Assembly: GCA_005883575.1 (NCBI GenBank)
Contig: VBFH01000031.1
Location: 1 to 64,000 of the forward strand
DNA length: 64,000 nucleotides
Reading direction: 5' to 3'
DNA from: Chloroflexota bacterium
GTDB taxonomy: Bacteria > Chloroflexota > Dormibacteria > Dormibacterales > Dormibacteraceae
Below are positions 48,235 through 57,150 of this stretch, piece after piece (positions within the stretch are counted from its first letter, which is position 1; each line of letters opens with the position of its first letter). The position numbers and the translations under genes were made by a program. A model generated the notes under the pieces. The model saw only the letters and a program-made list of their open reading frames with translations. It did no database searches and was not told the origin of the DNA.

Positions 48235-48267
48235 ACCATTGTCCCGTCGCGTGACCAGGGCAATCCA

Positions 48268-48990
48268 TTGATACCTGTCAGGGGGGACGTCGGGGTCGGC
48301 AGCTTCGAGCCTGGCGTCGTGACGCCGGCGGAATTTCGTCGCCTCCCGCGGCAGCGCCTGAGAGCCGTCGCCGAGCTCACCGGTCTGTCGAGCACGGCAT
48401 CGGACGTGCTTGACGAGCTGGGGTTTGCGCTCGCGGTTTCTAGTGATGTCCTGGCCCTGCGGACCGGCCCGGCCCGGGTCGTCGGTCAGGCGCTCACGAT
48501 CCGGTACTTGCCAGAGCGACGTTCCTCGTCACACCCGGATTTGCGGCACACCCCGAGTCGACTCACTCACCACGCCGCGTTCGCCGTGGCACAACCGGGC
48601 GATGTGGCCGTCATCGAGGTAGGTGGAATGCCGGCGGTCTCAGTGCTGGGTGGCATCGGAGCGCAGAGCGCGATTCGGGCCGGGTTGGCCGGCTGCATAG
48701 TCGACGGAGGGATCCGCGATCTGGAGCAGATTCAGTCCATGGGATTGCCGGTTTGGGCGCGCACGCTGACACCCCGCACGGGCAAGTGGCGGGTCGAGGC
48801 GGTCGCCATCAACCAGCCGGTGGCGTGCGGCGGCGTGCAGGTCCACGCGGGTGATCTCGTGATCGCTGACGAGACCGGTCTGTGTTTCGTGCCGATCGCA
48901 GTTGCGGAAGTGGCGATTGATCGCATCCTCGAGGTCACACGACAGGAAGCGGAGCAGTTGGCCTCCTCCCCGCATCGTCCACCGGCGTAA
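48268..48990 (+). CDS. RraA family protein (start uncertain)
   Basis: GDVAVIEVGGMPAVSVLGGIGAQSAIRAGLAGCIVDGGIRDLEQIQSMGLPVWAR. Confidence 0.85.
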   Translation: MIPVRGDVGVGSFEPGVVTPAEFRRLPRQRLRAVAELTGLSSTASDVLDELGFALAVSSDVLALRTGPARVVGQALTIRYLPERRSSSHPDLRHTPSRLTHHAAFAVAQPGDVAVIEVGGMPAVSVLGGIGAQSAIRAGLAGCIVDGGIRDLEQIQSMGLPVWARTLTPRTGKWRVEAVAINQPVACGGVQVHAGDLVIADETGLCFVPIAVAEVAIDRILEVTRQEAEQLASSPHRPPA

Positions 48991-49009
48991 CCCGACGGGG
49001 GGCACGCAG

Positions 49010-50425
49010 GTGAGCACCGGAGCAGAGCGGATAAGCCTTTTCGCGCACGAGCTCCGGTGGAACGACGTGCCTTCGCCCGTCGTTGCCGCCGCCAAGCTCC
49101 ATATGCTCGACACGATCGGATGCGGTCTGGCCGCGCGCGGCCTCGGCGTCGGGGGTGAAGCTCTATCCGTTGCAGTCGAACAGGGTGGCCGGCCGGAGAG
49201 CACGGCGATCGGTTGCGAACAGCGGCTGCCGGCGCCGAGCGCCGCCTTCGCGAACGGAATGCACTGCCACTTCCTCGATTACGACGACACACACACGGCG
49301 TCCGGCACCCACGTGAGCGTCACGGTGGTTCCAGCGGCGCTCGCGGCGGCCGAGGCGGCCGGCGCGTCTGGTCGCGAGCTGCTGATCGCGGCGATCATCG
49401 GCTCAGAGACCGCCATTCGAATCGGCATGGCGGCGCCGCTCGAATTTCATCGACGTGGATTCCATCCCACATCTGTGTGCGGAGTGTTCGGTGCCACCGT
49501 CGCTGCGAGCCGCATCTTCGGGCTGGGACCGGAAGCAACGGCCAACGCGCTTGGCATCGCGGGCAGCCTGGCTTCAGGTCTTTTCGAATACCTCGGCGAC
49601 GGCTCCGCAACCAAGCCACTTCATCCCGGCTGGGCCGCGCAATCAGGAATCCAGGCGGCCCGCCTCGCGTCACATGGAACGACCGGGCCGCGCACCGTCC
49701 TAGAGGGCCGCTTCGGCCTGTATGCAGCGTTCGTCGGCAAATCGGAAACCAAGATCGATTCCCAGCTCGCCGAGCTCGGCCACGGTTGGGAGACTCCGAA
49801 CATCGCGTTCAAGCCATACCCCGCCTGCCACTTCTCGCACGCGACGCTCGACGCGACTCGCAAGCTGGTCAACGACAGGCGGCTGCGCCTGGCCGACGTC
49901 GACCGCGTCGTCGCTCTCGTTCCGGCGGACGCCGTGGCCTTCGTCCTTGAACCCGCCGAGGCCAAACTCCGTCCGCGCACCCCATACGAGGCGAAATTCA
50001 GCCTGCAGTTTTCGATCGCCGCCTTATTGGTCGACGGTAGGGTCGGCGTGGATACGTTCACCGAGCGCCGGATCGCGGATCCGCAATTGCTCGAGGTCGC
50101 TAGGCGCGTCGACTTCGAGGTCCGCGACTACCCAACCTATCCGGCCGCATTTCCTGGTGGCGTGCGCATCACGACCCGCGACGGGACGGCTCTCGAAGTG
50201 GACCTGCCCCATCAGCGGGGCAGCAGCGCCAACCCCATGCGCGATCAGGACATCCGGGGAAAGTTCCAGGCCAATGCCACGCTCGCGCTGGGCGAGACGG
50301 CCGCACGCAAGCTTGGGATCGAGCTGCTTGCACTGGATTCGCGATCAGACGTAGGCGACGTACTGGTTCATCTGGGTCGCGCGAAGTCGAATGAGCCAGG
50401 CGTGCTGTCGCCGACCGGAGGTTGA
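49010..50425 (+). CDS. MmgE/PrpD family protein
   Basis: KLHMLDTIGCGLAARGLG...HFLDYDDTHTASGTHVSVTVVPAALA...FKPYPACHFSHATLDA. Confidence 0.92.
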   Translation: MSTGAERISLFAHELRWNDVPSPVVAAAKLHMLDTIGCGLAARGLGVGGEALSVAVEQGGRPESTAIGCEQRLPAPSAAFANGMHCHFLDYDDTHTASGTHVSVTVVPAALAAAEAAGASGRELLIAAIIGSETAIRIGMAAPLEFHRRGFHPTSVCGVFGATVAASRIFGLGPEATANALGIAGSLASGLFEYLGDGSATKPLHPGWAAQSGIQAARLASHGTTGPRTVLEGRFGLYAAFVGKSETKIDSQLAELGHGWETPNIAFKPYPACHFSHATLDATRKLVNDRRLRLADVDRVVALVPADAVAFVLEPAEAKLRPRTPYEAKFSLQFSIAALLVDGRVGVDTFTERRIADPQLLEVARRVDFEVRDYPTYPAAFPGGVRITTRDGTALEVDLPHQRGSSANPMRDQDIRGKFQANATLALGETAARKLGIELLALDSRSDVGDVLVHLGRAKSNEPGVLSPTGG

Positions 50426-50427
50426 CG

Positions 50428-50928
50428 TCAGGATTGCGGTCTGAAGCGGGCGATCTTCGGAGCCTGACCGCGTTTATAGATCAAGGCGGTTCGCTTGAAC
50501 GAAAGCACCTCTTTGCCGTCCTGGTTGAAACCGGTCGTCTTGACGGTGACCAGACCAACATTGGGTCGCGAGCGAGATTCTCGCTTTTGGAGCACCTCCG
50601 ACCGCGAGTAGAGCGTGTCACCCTCGAAGACCGGGTTCGGGATTCGCACCTCATCCCAACCGAGGTTGGCCATGACGTTTTGCGAGATGTCCGTGACCGA
50701 CTGGCCGGTGATCAGGGCGAGCGTGAAACACGAGTTCACGATCGGCCGACCGAATTCAGTCTGGGCCGCGTAGTTGGCGTCGAAATGAAGCGGCGCGGTG
50801 TTTTGGGTCAGAAGGGTGAACCAGCTGTTGTCCGCGGCGAGAATCGTCCTACCGAGTGGATGCTCGTAGATGTCTCCGACCTCGAAGTCCTCCCAGAAAC
50901 GCCCGCGCCAGCCCTCTTTCAGTCCCAT
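50428..50928 (-). CDS. MaoC-family (R-hydratase) dehydratase
   Basis: FEVGDIYEHPLGRTILAADNSWFTLLTQNTAPLHFDANYAAQTEFGRPIVNSCFTLALITGQSV. Confidence 0.9.
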   Translation of the reverse strand: MGLKEGWRGRFWEDFEVGDIYEHPLGRTILAADNSWFTLLTQNTAPLHFDANYAAQTEFGRPIVNSCFTLALITGQSVTDISQNVMANLGWDEVRIPNPVFEGDTLYSRSEVLQKRESRSRPNVGLVTVKTTGFNQDGKEVLSFKRTALIYKRGQAPKIARFRPQS

Positions 50929-50983
50929 CGTTCGCTCCCGGTGGAAACAAGAATAAGGACACGATGCACGCGGGGCGGATCTG

Positions 50984-52525
50984 ATGCCCTCGCGTGAGCC
51001 TGCGGGGGCCGAGCACATAGCAGGGCCCTCGCTCGATCAGCTGACAGCCGCACGCGCGGATCTAGTTGCGAAGGTCCGCTCTCTGATCCCAAGTGGCGAC
51101 GTCGATGAGAACCAGGTGGCCGCCAACGAGCTTGCGTGGACATACGCACGCGTGGAGGCCGCAGCGGCCTGCGATGACTGGGCTCAGGCTACGGGCGATC
51201 CGACGGCCCGAGCAGTCGCCGGCGCGGCGATCATCGAAGCGCTCGAGCAGCTCGGTATGCGCACCACACTGAGCACCATCGGTCGAGCGGACCATCTGGA
51301 GTGGATCGCCCACAATCCGCCACCAGCTGAGCTTGGAGCGGCGCCGGAGCAGCGCATGCTCCGCGCGACGTTTCGGGATTTCGCCCGCGCCAGGATCGCG
51401 CCCCGGGCCGCGGCTATCCACCGCGACGACCTCGACATACCTGAAGACATCATCCAGGGGCTGGCTGAGCTAGGTGTGTTCGGCCTTTCGATTCCGGAAG
51501 CGTTTGGAGGATTGCGGGGTGCCGCCGATGACTTCGAAGCGATGCTCATCGTCACCGAGGAGCTCTCCTATGTCTCGCTCGCGGCGGGTGGGAGCCTCAT
51601 CACGCGCCCGGAGATCCTGGTCCGGGCACTCGTTCGCGCGGGCACTCTGGAGCAAAAGCAGCGGTGGCTGCCGGCCATCGCAAGCGGTCGGCAGCTCGTC
51701 GCGGTGGCAACGACCGAACCAGACTTCGGTTCGGACGTCGCGGGAATCCGTTGCCGCGCCGACCCCGCCGAGGGGGGCTGGTTCGTCACCGGAACCAAGC
51801 TATGGTGCACGTTTGCCGGCCGCGCGGAGCTACTCATGCTGCTGTTGCGGACCAGTGAGGCGGGACACCGCGGGCTATCGGTGTTCGTCCTCGAGAAGCC
51901 TGCGTTTCCCGGCCATGAATTCCTGTACGCACAAGACACTGGCGGTGTCTTGAAAGGGCGCGCGATTCCGACCATTGGCTACCGCGGCATGCACACGTTC
52001 GAGCTGGCTTTCGACAGATTCTTCCTCCCCGACTCCGCGCTTGTCGGCGGCCAGGACTGGTTGAACCGAGGCTTCTACCTTCAGCTCGAGAGCTTTGCCA
52101 TGGGTAGGTTGCAGACGGCGGGACGAGCTGTTGGCTTGATGCAGGCGGCAGTGGACTCCACCATGCGCTACACGAATGAACGAGTCGTATTCGGGCGTGC
52201 TATCAGCGCCTACGGATTACCGAAGGCAACGCTCGGCAAGATGGTGCTGCGGCTGGCTGCGTCGCGCCAGCTCAGCTATCGGGCAGCGCGGCTAGTCGGG
52301 CGCGGAGAAGGGCAGATGGAGGCGTCGCTCGCCAAGCTGTACGCCTCGCGCGCTGCCGAGCAGGTGACACGGGACGCCATGCAATTGCACGGCGGGATGG
52401 GCTACGCGGAAGAGACCGACGTCTCGCGGTACTTCGTCGACGCGCGCGTGCTCAGCATCTTCGAAGGCGCAGAGGACGTGCTTGCGCTGCGCGTGATCGC
52501 CAAGAGCTTGCTGAGGCCTGGCTGA
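50984..52525 (+). CDS. Acyl-CoA dehydrogenase with N-terminal extension, (2S)-methylsuccinyl-CoA dehydrogenase-like
   Basis: ELGVFGLSIPEAFGG; VTEELSYVSLAAGGSLITRPEI; TTEPDFGSDVAG; YRGMHTFELAFDRFF; MQLHGGMGYAEETDVSRYFVDARVLSIFEGAEDV. Confidence 0.88.
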   Translation: MPSREPAGAEHIAGPSLDQLTAARADLVAKVRSLIPSGDVDENQVAANELAWTYARVEAAAACDDWAQATGDPTARAVAGAAIIEALEQLGMRTTLSTIGRADHLEWIAHNPPPAELGAAPEQRMLRATFRDFARARIAPRAAAIHRDDLDIPEDIIQGLAELGVFGLSIPEAFGGLRGAADDFEAMLIVTEELSYVSLAAGGSLITRPEILVRALVRAGTLEQKQRWLPAIASGRQLVAVATTEPDFGSDVAGIRCRADPAEGGWFVTGTKLWCTFAGRAELLMLLLRTSEAGHRGLSVFVLEKPAFPGHEFLYAQDTGGVLKGRAIPTIGYRGMHTFELAFDRFFLPDSALVGGQDWLNRGFYLQLESFAMGRLQTAGRAVGLMQAAVDSTMRYTNERVVFGRAISAYGLPKATLGKMVLRLAASRQLSYRAARLVGRGEGQMEASLAKLYASRAAEQVTRDAMQLHGGMGYAEETDVSRYFVDARVLSIFEGAEDVLALRVIAKSLLRPG

Positions 52526-52526
52526 G

Positions 52527-53357
52527 ATGCGAGTTGGACGCTTCTCTCTCGACGGCAGGGCGCCGCGCCTGGGACTCTTCAAGGAAGACGCCGTGTACGA
52601 GGTACCTGGTGCGCCCATCGAGATGCTCGGCGACATTGACGAGGCCGCGGTTTTGAGAGGACCGCGGCACGAGCTTGCCAGGGTTAGGCTGCTGCCTCCA
52701 GTAGCACGGCCGTCGAAGGTCCTTTGCGTCGGGATCAACTACGTGCCGCACATGGAAGAGTCCGACTTCGAGCGGCCCGCCGAGCCGATCTTTTTCTCCA
52801 AGCTGCCCTCTGCGATCATCGGTCCAGACGAGGCAATCATCCTGCCCAAAGCCGCGCCCCGCAGGGTCGACTACGAGGCCGAGCTCGTCGTGGTCGTCGG
52901 GCGCCGCGGCCGGGACATCGAAGCCGCAGAGGCGCTTGAGCATGTGGCTGGCTACACGGTCGGCAACGACGTGTCGGCACGCGATTGGCAACTCAAGAAG
53001 CCAGGGGCCCAATGGCTGCTGGGCAAGAGCTTCGACACCTTCCTGCCCCTTGGCCCGTGGATCGTCACGCCTGATGAGTTCGGCGATCCGGCGTCGCGCC
53101 GCGTCCGGTGCACGGTCAACGGCGAGCAGCTCCAGGAGGACGCGCTCGCGAACTTGATCTTCGACATCCCGGCGTTGATCGCCTATGTATCGCAGGTCGC
53201 GACGCTCGAGCCGGGAGATCTCATCATGACCGGCACACCCGGCGGCGTCGGTCAGTCGCGCACGCCTCCCCGATGGCTTCAGGACGGTGATGTCGTCGAA
53301 ACGTCGATCGACAGCATCGGCGGCATCCGCAACCCAGTGCGCGCCTCGCCGGCATGA
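52527..53357 (+). CDS. Fumarylacetoacetate hydrolase (FAH) family protein
   Basis: KVLCVGINYVPHMEES...YEAELVVVVGRRGRDIEAAEALEHVAGYTVGNDVSARDWQ...DLIMTGTPGGVGQSR. Confidence 0.93.
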   Translation: MRVGRFSLDGRAPRLGLFKEDAVYEVPGAPIEMLGDIDEAAVLRGPRHELARVRLLPPVARPSKVLCVGINYVPHMEESDFERPAEPIFFSKLPSAIIGPDEAIILPKAAPRRVDYEAELVVVVGRRGRDIEAAEALEHVAGYTVGNDVSARDWQLKKPGAQWLLGKSFDTFLPLGPWIVTPDEFGDPASRRVRCTVNGEQLQEDALANLIFDIPALIAYVSQVATLEPGDLIMTGTPGGVGQSRTPPRWLQDGDVVETSIDSIGGIRNPVRASPA

Positions 53358-55414
53358 TTGCTGCCTGGACAGTCGCCGTCGACATCGGCGGTACGTTCAC
53401 CGACCTCGCGGCCTGGCGCCACGAGTCGAACGAGATCAAACGCGCCAAGGTGCTCACCGTGCCGGATGAGCCCGTCCGCGGGGTGATCGCCGCCATCGAG
53501 AAGGCCGGCATCGAGCTTCGAGACACGTCGATGTTCCTCCACGGCTCGACTGTCGCGATCAACGCCGTATTGCAGGGCACCGGCGCGAGGACGGCGCTGC
53601 TGACCACACGCGGTTTTCGCGACGTCCTTGAGATGGGACGGAAGAACCGACCCGACATGTACAACCTGTTCTTCAAGGCTCCGCCTTGCCCAGTCGCTCG
53701 CGAGGACCGATTCGAGGTCGACGAGCGGCTGTCCGCCGACGGCGCGGTGATCAAGGAGATTGAAGAGGAGGAGCTGCGCGCGATCGTCGCGGCTCTGCCC
53801 GCGGAGATTCAGGCGGTCGCGATCTGCTTCATCCATGCGTATGCGAACCCCGGCCACGAGCGGCGCGCGGCGGATGTTGTCCGAGACGCGCGACCCGACG
53901 TGTACACGTGCATCTCGACGGAGCTTTCCGGCGAGGCGCGTGAGTACGAAAGAACCTGCACCGCCGTGGCGAACGCGTACGTCGGGCCGCTTGTCGCGAC
54001 CTATGTAGCGGAGCTCGCCGCATATCTCGAGCGCAGCGGCTCGTCGGCGCCCCTGTTGATCACCCAGTCCAATGGTGGAGTGATGACGTCTGATGTGGCG
54101 GTTCGGCAGCCCGTCAGAACCATGGAGTCCGGGCCCGCTGCCGGCGTCACCGGAGCCGCGTGGCTCGGCAGGACCCTCCAGCTCAACGACCTGATCGCGT
54201 TTGATATGGGGGGCACCAGCGCGAAGGCATGTGTCGTGCAGCACGGCGAGCCTGAGGCCGCCGCGGAGTACTACGTCGGAGGCCGCCAGAACGGCCTTCC
54301 GGTTCAGGTTCCATTTCTCGACATCGTTGAGGTGGGCGCTGGCGGGGGGAGCATCGCCTACGTCGACGCCGGCAGGGCGCTCAAAGTTGGACCACGCAGC
54401 GCAGGGTCGGTACCTGGTCCGGCGGCGTATGGCCTCGGTGGGACCGAGCCGACCATCACCGACGCGAACATTGTCGTCGGCCGGATCACACCGGAATACT
54501 TCCTCGGCGGCGAGATGCGGCTCCGGATGGACCTGGCACGGTCAGCCGTGGGCAAGCTTGCGGCCGCACTTGGAATGGAACTCGAGTCCTGCGCCCTCGG
54601 CGTGATCCAGGTCGCCAACGCGATCATGGCTGGCGCGATCCGAGCCGTCACCGTCGAGCGGGGACGCGACCCCCGCGATTTCACGCTGGTGGCCTATGGC
54701 GGCGCCGGACCGCTACACGCCACCGCGCTCGCCGCTGAGCTGGGCATCCCGCGCGTGCTGATCCCGGCCGGTCCCGGAACCCACGGCGCGTTCGGCATGC
54801 TCGTCACAGAAATCCGACACGACCAGGCGCGGACCGTCCACCGTCGGCTTGACGCGTTTGCCGAGGCCGAGATGGGCTCGATGTTCGCCGGTCTCGAAGA
54901 AGAGGCGGCGACCTACGTCGGCTCCGAACTCACAGTCGACATCGCGCCGAGGCCCGATTTCGTACGGCGCCTGGACCTGCGCTACGTCGGCCAGTTCCAC
55001 CCGCTGACGCTCACGCTCCCGACGGCCTGCGACGGCCTGCATGCACGCATCCCGGATCTGTTCCATGCCGCACACCTCGAGCGCTACGGCCACAACGCGC
55101 CGGTCGAGCCGATCGAGGTGACGGCGATTCGCGTGACTTCTGTGCTGAAGATCGCCAAGCCGGAGACCTCGGGCATATCCCGGATGCGCCCGCCCTCGAG
55201 TGTTCATCAGCGTTCGCGGCGCGTGATGTTCGATGACGGCTCCTGGCACACGTGCCGTGTGAGCCGCCGCCACGAGCTCGTTTCGGGCCAGTCGCTGCGC
55301 GGCCCCGCCATCGTCGAGGATGCCGACACCAACATCGTCCTCGGCCCCACAGACAAAGCGGAAGTTGTGCCCGGCGGCCACCTGATGATCACCGTCGGAG
55401 GGACGGCCGCATGA
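53354..55414 (+). CDS. Hydantoinase/oxoprolinase family protein, subunit A (HyuA-like)
   Basis: TVAVDIGGTFTDLAAW...HGSTVAINAVLQGTGARTALLTTRGFRDVLEMGR...SGPAAGVTGAAWLG...FDMGGTSAKAC. Confidence 0.94.
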   Translation: MIAAWTVAVDIGGTFTDLAAWRHESNEIKRAKVLTVPDEPVRGVIAAIEKAGIELRDTSMFLHGSTVAINAVLQGTGARTALLTTRGFRDVLEMGRKNRPDMYNLFFKAPPCPVAREDRFEVDERLSADGAVIKEIEEEELRAIVAALPAEIQAVAICFIHAYANPGHERRAADVVRDARPDVYTCISTELSGEAREYERTCTAVANAYVGPLVATYVAELAAYLERSGSSAPLLITQSNGGVMTSDVAVRQPVRTMESGPAAGVTGAAWLGRTLQLNDLIAFDMGGTSAKACVVQHGEPEAAAEYYVGGRQNGLPVQVPFLDIVEVGAGGGSIAYVDAGRALKVGPRSAGSVPGPAAYGLGGTEPTITDANIVVGRITPEYFLGGEMRLRMDLARSAVGKLAAALGMELESCALGVIQVANAIMAGAIRAVTVERGRDPRDFTLVAYGGAGPLHATALAAELGIPRVLIPAGPGTHGAFGMLVTEIRHDQARTVHRRLDAFAEAEMGSMFAGLEEEAATYVGSELTVDIAPRPDFVRRLDLRYVGQFHPLTLTLPTACDGLHARIPDLFHAAHLERYGHNAPVEPIEVTAIRVTSVLKIAKPETSGISRMRPPSSVHQRSRRVMFDDGSWHTCRVSRRHELVSGQSLRGPAIVEDADTNIVLGPTDKAEVVPGGHLMITVGGTAA

Positions 55415-57150
55415 GCCAAACGCGCGTGGGAATCGATCCAATAACCGTCGAGGTCGTGCGCCACGGTCTGATTGCCGCGGCCGGCGAGATGATGATCAAC
55501 GTCAAGCACGCGGCTTACAGCCCGAGCATCCATGAGATCCAGGACGTTTGCGTCGGCCTGCTCGACAACCGCGCCGACATCCTCGCCTGCGCGCCCGGCT
55601 TGCCGATGTTCCTCGCCGACATCGGAGAGGTGGTACGGGACGGCTTCGAGGTGCTGGGTCCCGATGCGTTTCAGCCCGGAGACGTGTACATCTCAAACGA
55701 TCCTTTTACCATCGGCACGCACGTCAACAACATCGCGACGTACTCGCCTGTCTTTGTCGAAGGCGAGAGGGTCGGGTTCGCCGTCGTACGCGGCCATATG
55801 GTCGATATGGGCGGAACCGTCCCGGGTTCTCGGTCCAGCCGCCTGACCGAGATCTTCCAGGAGGGCCTGCGGATCCGCCAGCTGCAGCTGTACGCGGAAG
55901 GCACGCCGGTCGCCGCGATTCACCGGCTCATCGCCGACAACACGCGGATGCCGGAGGCCGTCCTCGGTGACCTCAGGGCCCAGGTCGCAGCGTGCCGCAC
56001 CGGCGAGCGCCGGATGACCGCGATTGTGCGTAAGTACGGGCGGGAGGCATTCGACGAATCATGCCGAATGCTGCTCGATCACGGCGAGAGGCTGGCGCGC
56101 AGGTCGGTGCGCGAGATCCCCGACGGCGTCTACCGCGCCGAAGCGTTTCTCGATGACGACGGCGTCGCGGTCGGCCGGAGGGTGCCGATACGCGTGCGCG
56201 TCGAAGTCACTGGCGACGGCATGACGATCGACTTCTCGGATTTCGCGGATCAGACGGAAGGTTCGATCAACACCGGACCGGCGGGCGCCGTCGCGATCGC
56301 GCGGCACGCATTCAAATGCCTGACCACGCCCAACGAGAGCCCGAACGAAGGTCATTTCCGGCCGCTGAACGTCGTCGCACCGCCGGGCAAGGTGATCAGC
56401 GCCCGCCCTCCAGCCGCATGTGGGTGGTGGTCGCGAACGACCAGCACCACGATCGACTGCATATTGCGGGCGGTCAGCGATGCAATCCCGGCGGCAGTGC
56501 CTGCGGCACATTTCGGCGACATTCCAATGTGCCTGATCAACGGATACGATCTGCGCGGAAACCGCTTCGTGTTCTTCGAGCCGGTACCTGGCGGACATGG
56601 CGGCAGGCCGACCGAGGATGGAGTCAGCGCCACCGTCTGCTTTCACGAAGGCGACACGCCCGACGTTCCGGTCGAGATCCAAGAGGCGATGCTCCCAGTG
56701 TTCGTCGAGGAGTCGACGCTCGACCAGGACAGCGCAGGGCCGGGACTCCATCGAGGAGGTCTCGGGTACCGGCGCACGTTTCGCCTGCTGTCGTCCGAAG
56801 CCTCCATGCAGCTCAACGTGGACCGGCACTACTGCCCGCCGTGGGGGCTCCGCGGAGGCGCGGCCGCCAGACCGAACAGCGCCTATATCGAAACCCCAGG
56901 CGGCGGCCGGCCCGAGCTCGTATTGAAGCGCGACGGCATCCGCCTCGAAGCCGGCGACAGGGTCATCCTGTGTGGTGGTGGTGGCGGCGGCTGGGGCGAT
57001 CCGCTGGAGAGGCCGCCGGAGGCGGTCCTGCGCGACGTCATAGCCGGCTACGTGAGCCGCACGGCGGCGCGCGCGGATTATGGCGTCGAAGTCGACCCGG
57101 AAAGGCGGACCGCGACCCGGATTAGGCAGCCCGAAGGAGAGGTCGAGTGA
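55411..57150 (+). CDS. Hydantoinase/oxoprolinase family protein, subunit B (HyuB-like)
   Basis: DPITVEVVRHGLIAAAGEMMINVKHAAYSPSIHEIQDVCVGLLD...ISNDPFTIGTHVNN...GGGGGGWGDPLERP. Confidence 0.94.
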   Translation: MSQTRVGIDPITVEVVRHGLIAAAGEMMINVKHAAYSPSIHEIQDVCVGLLDNRADILACAPGLPMFLADIGEVVRDGFEVLGPDAFQPGDVYISNDPFTIGTHVNNIATYSPVFVEGERVGFAVVRGHMVDMGGTVPGSRSSRLTEIFQEGLRIRQLQLYAEGTPVAAIHRLIADNTRMPEAVLGDLRAQVAACRTGERRMTAIVRKYGREAFDESCRMLLDHGERLARRSVREIPDGVYRAEAFLDDDGVAVGRRVPIRVRVEVTGDGMTIDFSDFADQTEGSINTGPAGAVAIARHAFKCLTTPNESPNEGHFRPLNVVAPPGKVISARPPAACGWWSRTTSTTIDCILRAVSDAIPAAVPAAHFGDIPMCLINGYDLRGNRFVFFEPVPGGHGGRPTEDGVSATVCFHEGDTPDVPVEIQEAMLPVFVEESTLDQDSAGPGLHRGGLGYRRTFRLLSSEASMQLNVDRHYCPPWGLRGGAAARPNSAYIETPGGGRPELVLKRDGIRLEAGDRVILCGGGGGGWGDPLERPPEAVLRDVIAGYVSRTAARADYGVEVDPERRTATRIRQPEGEVE

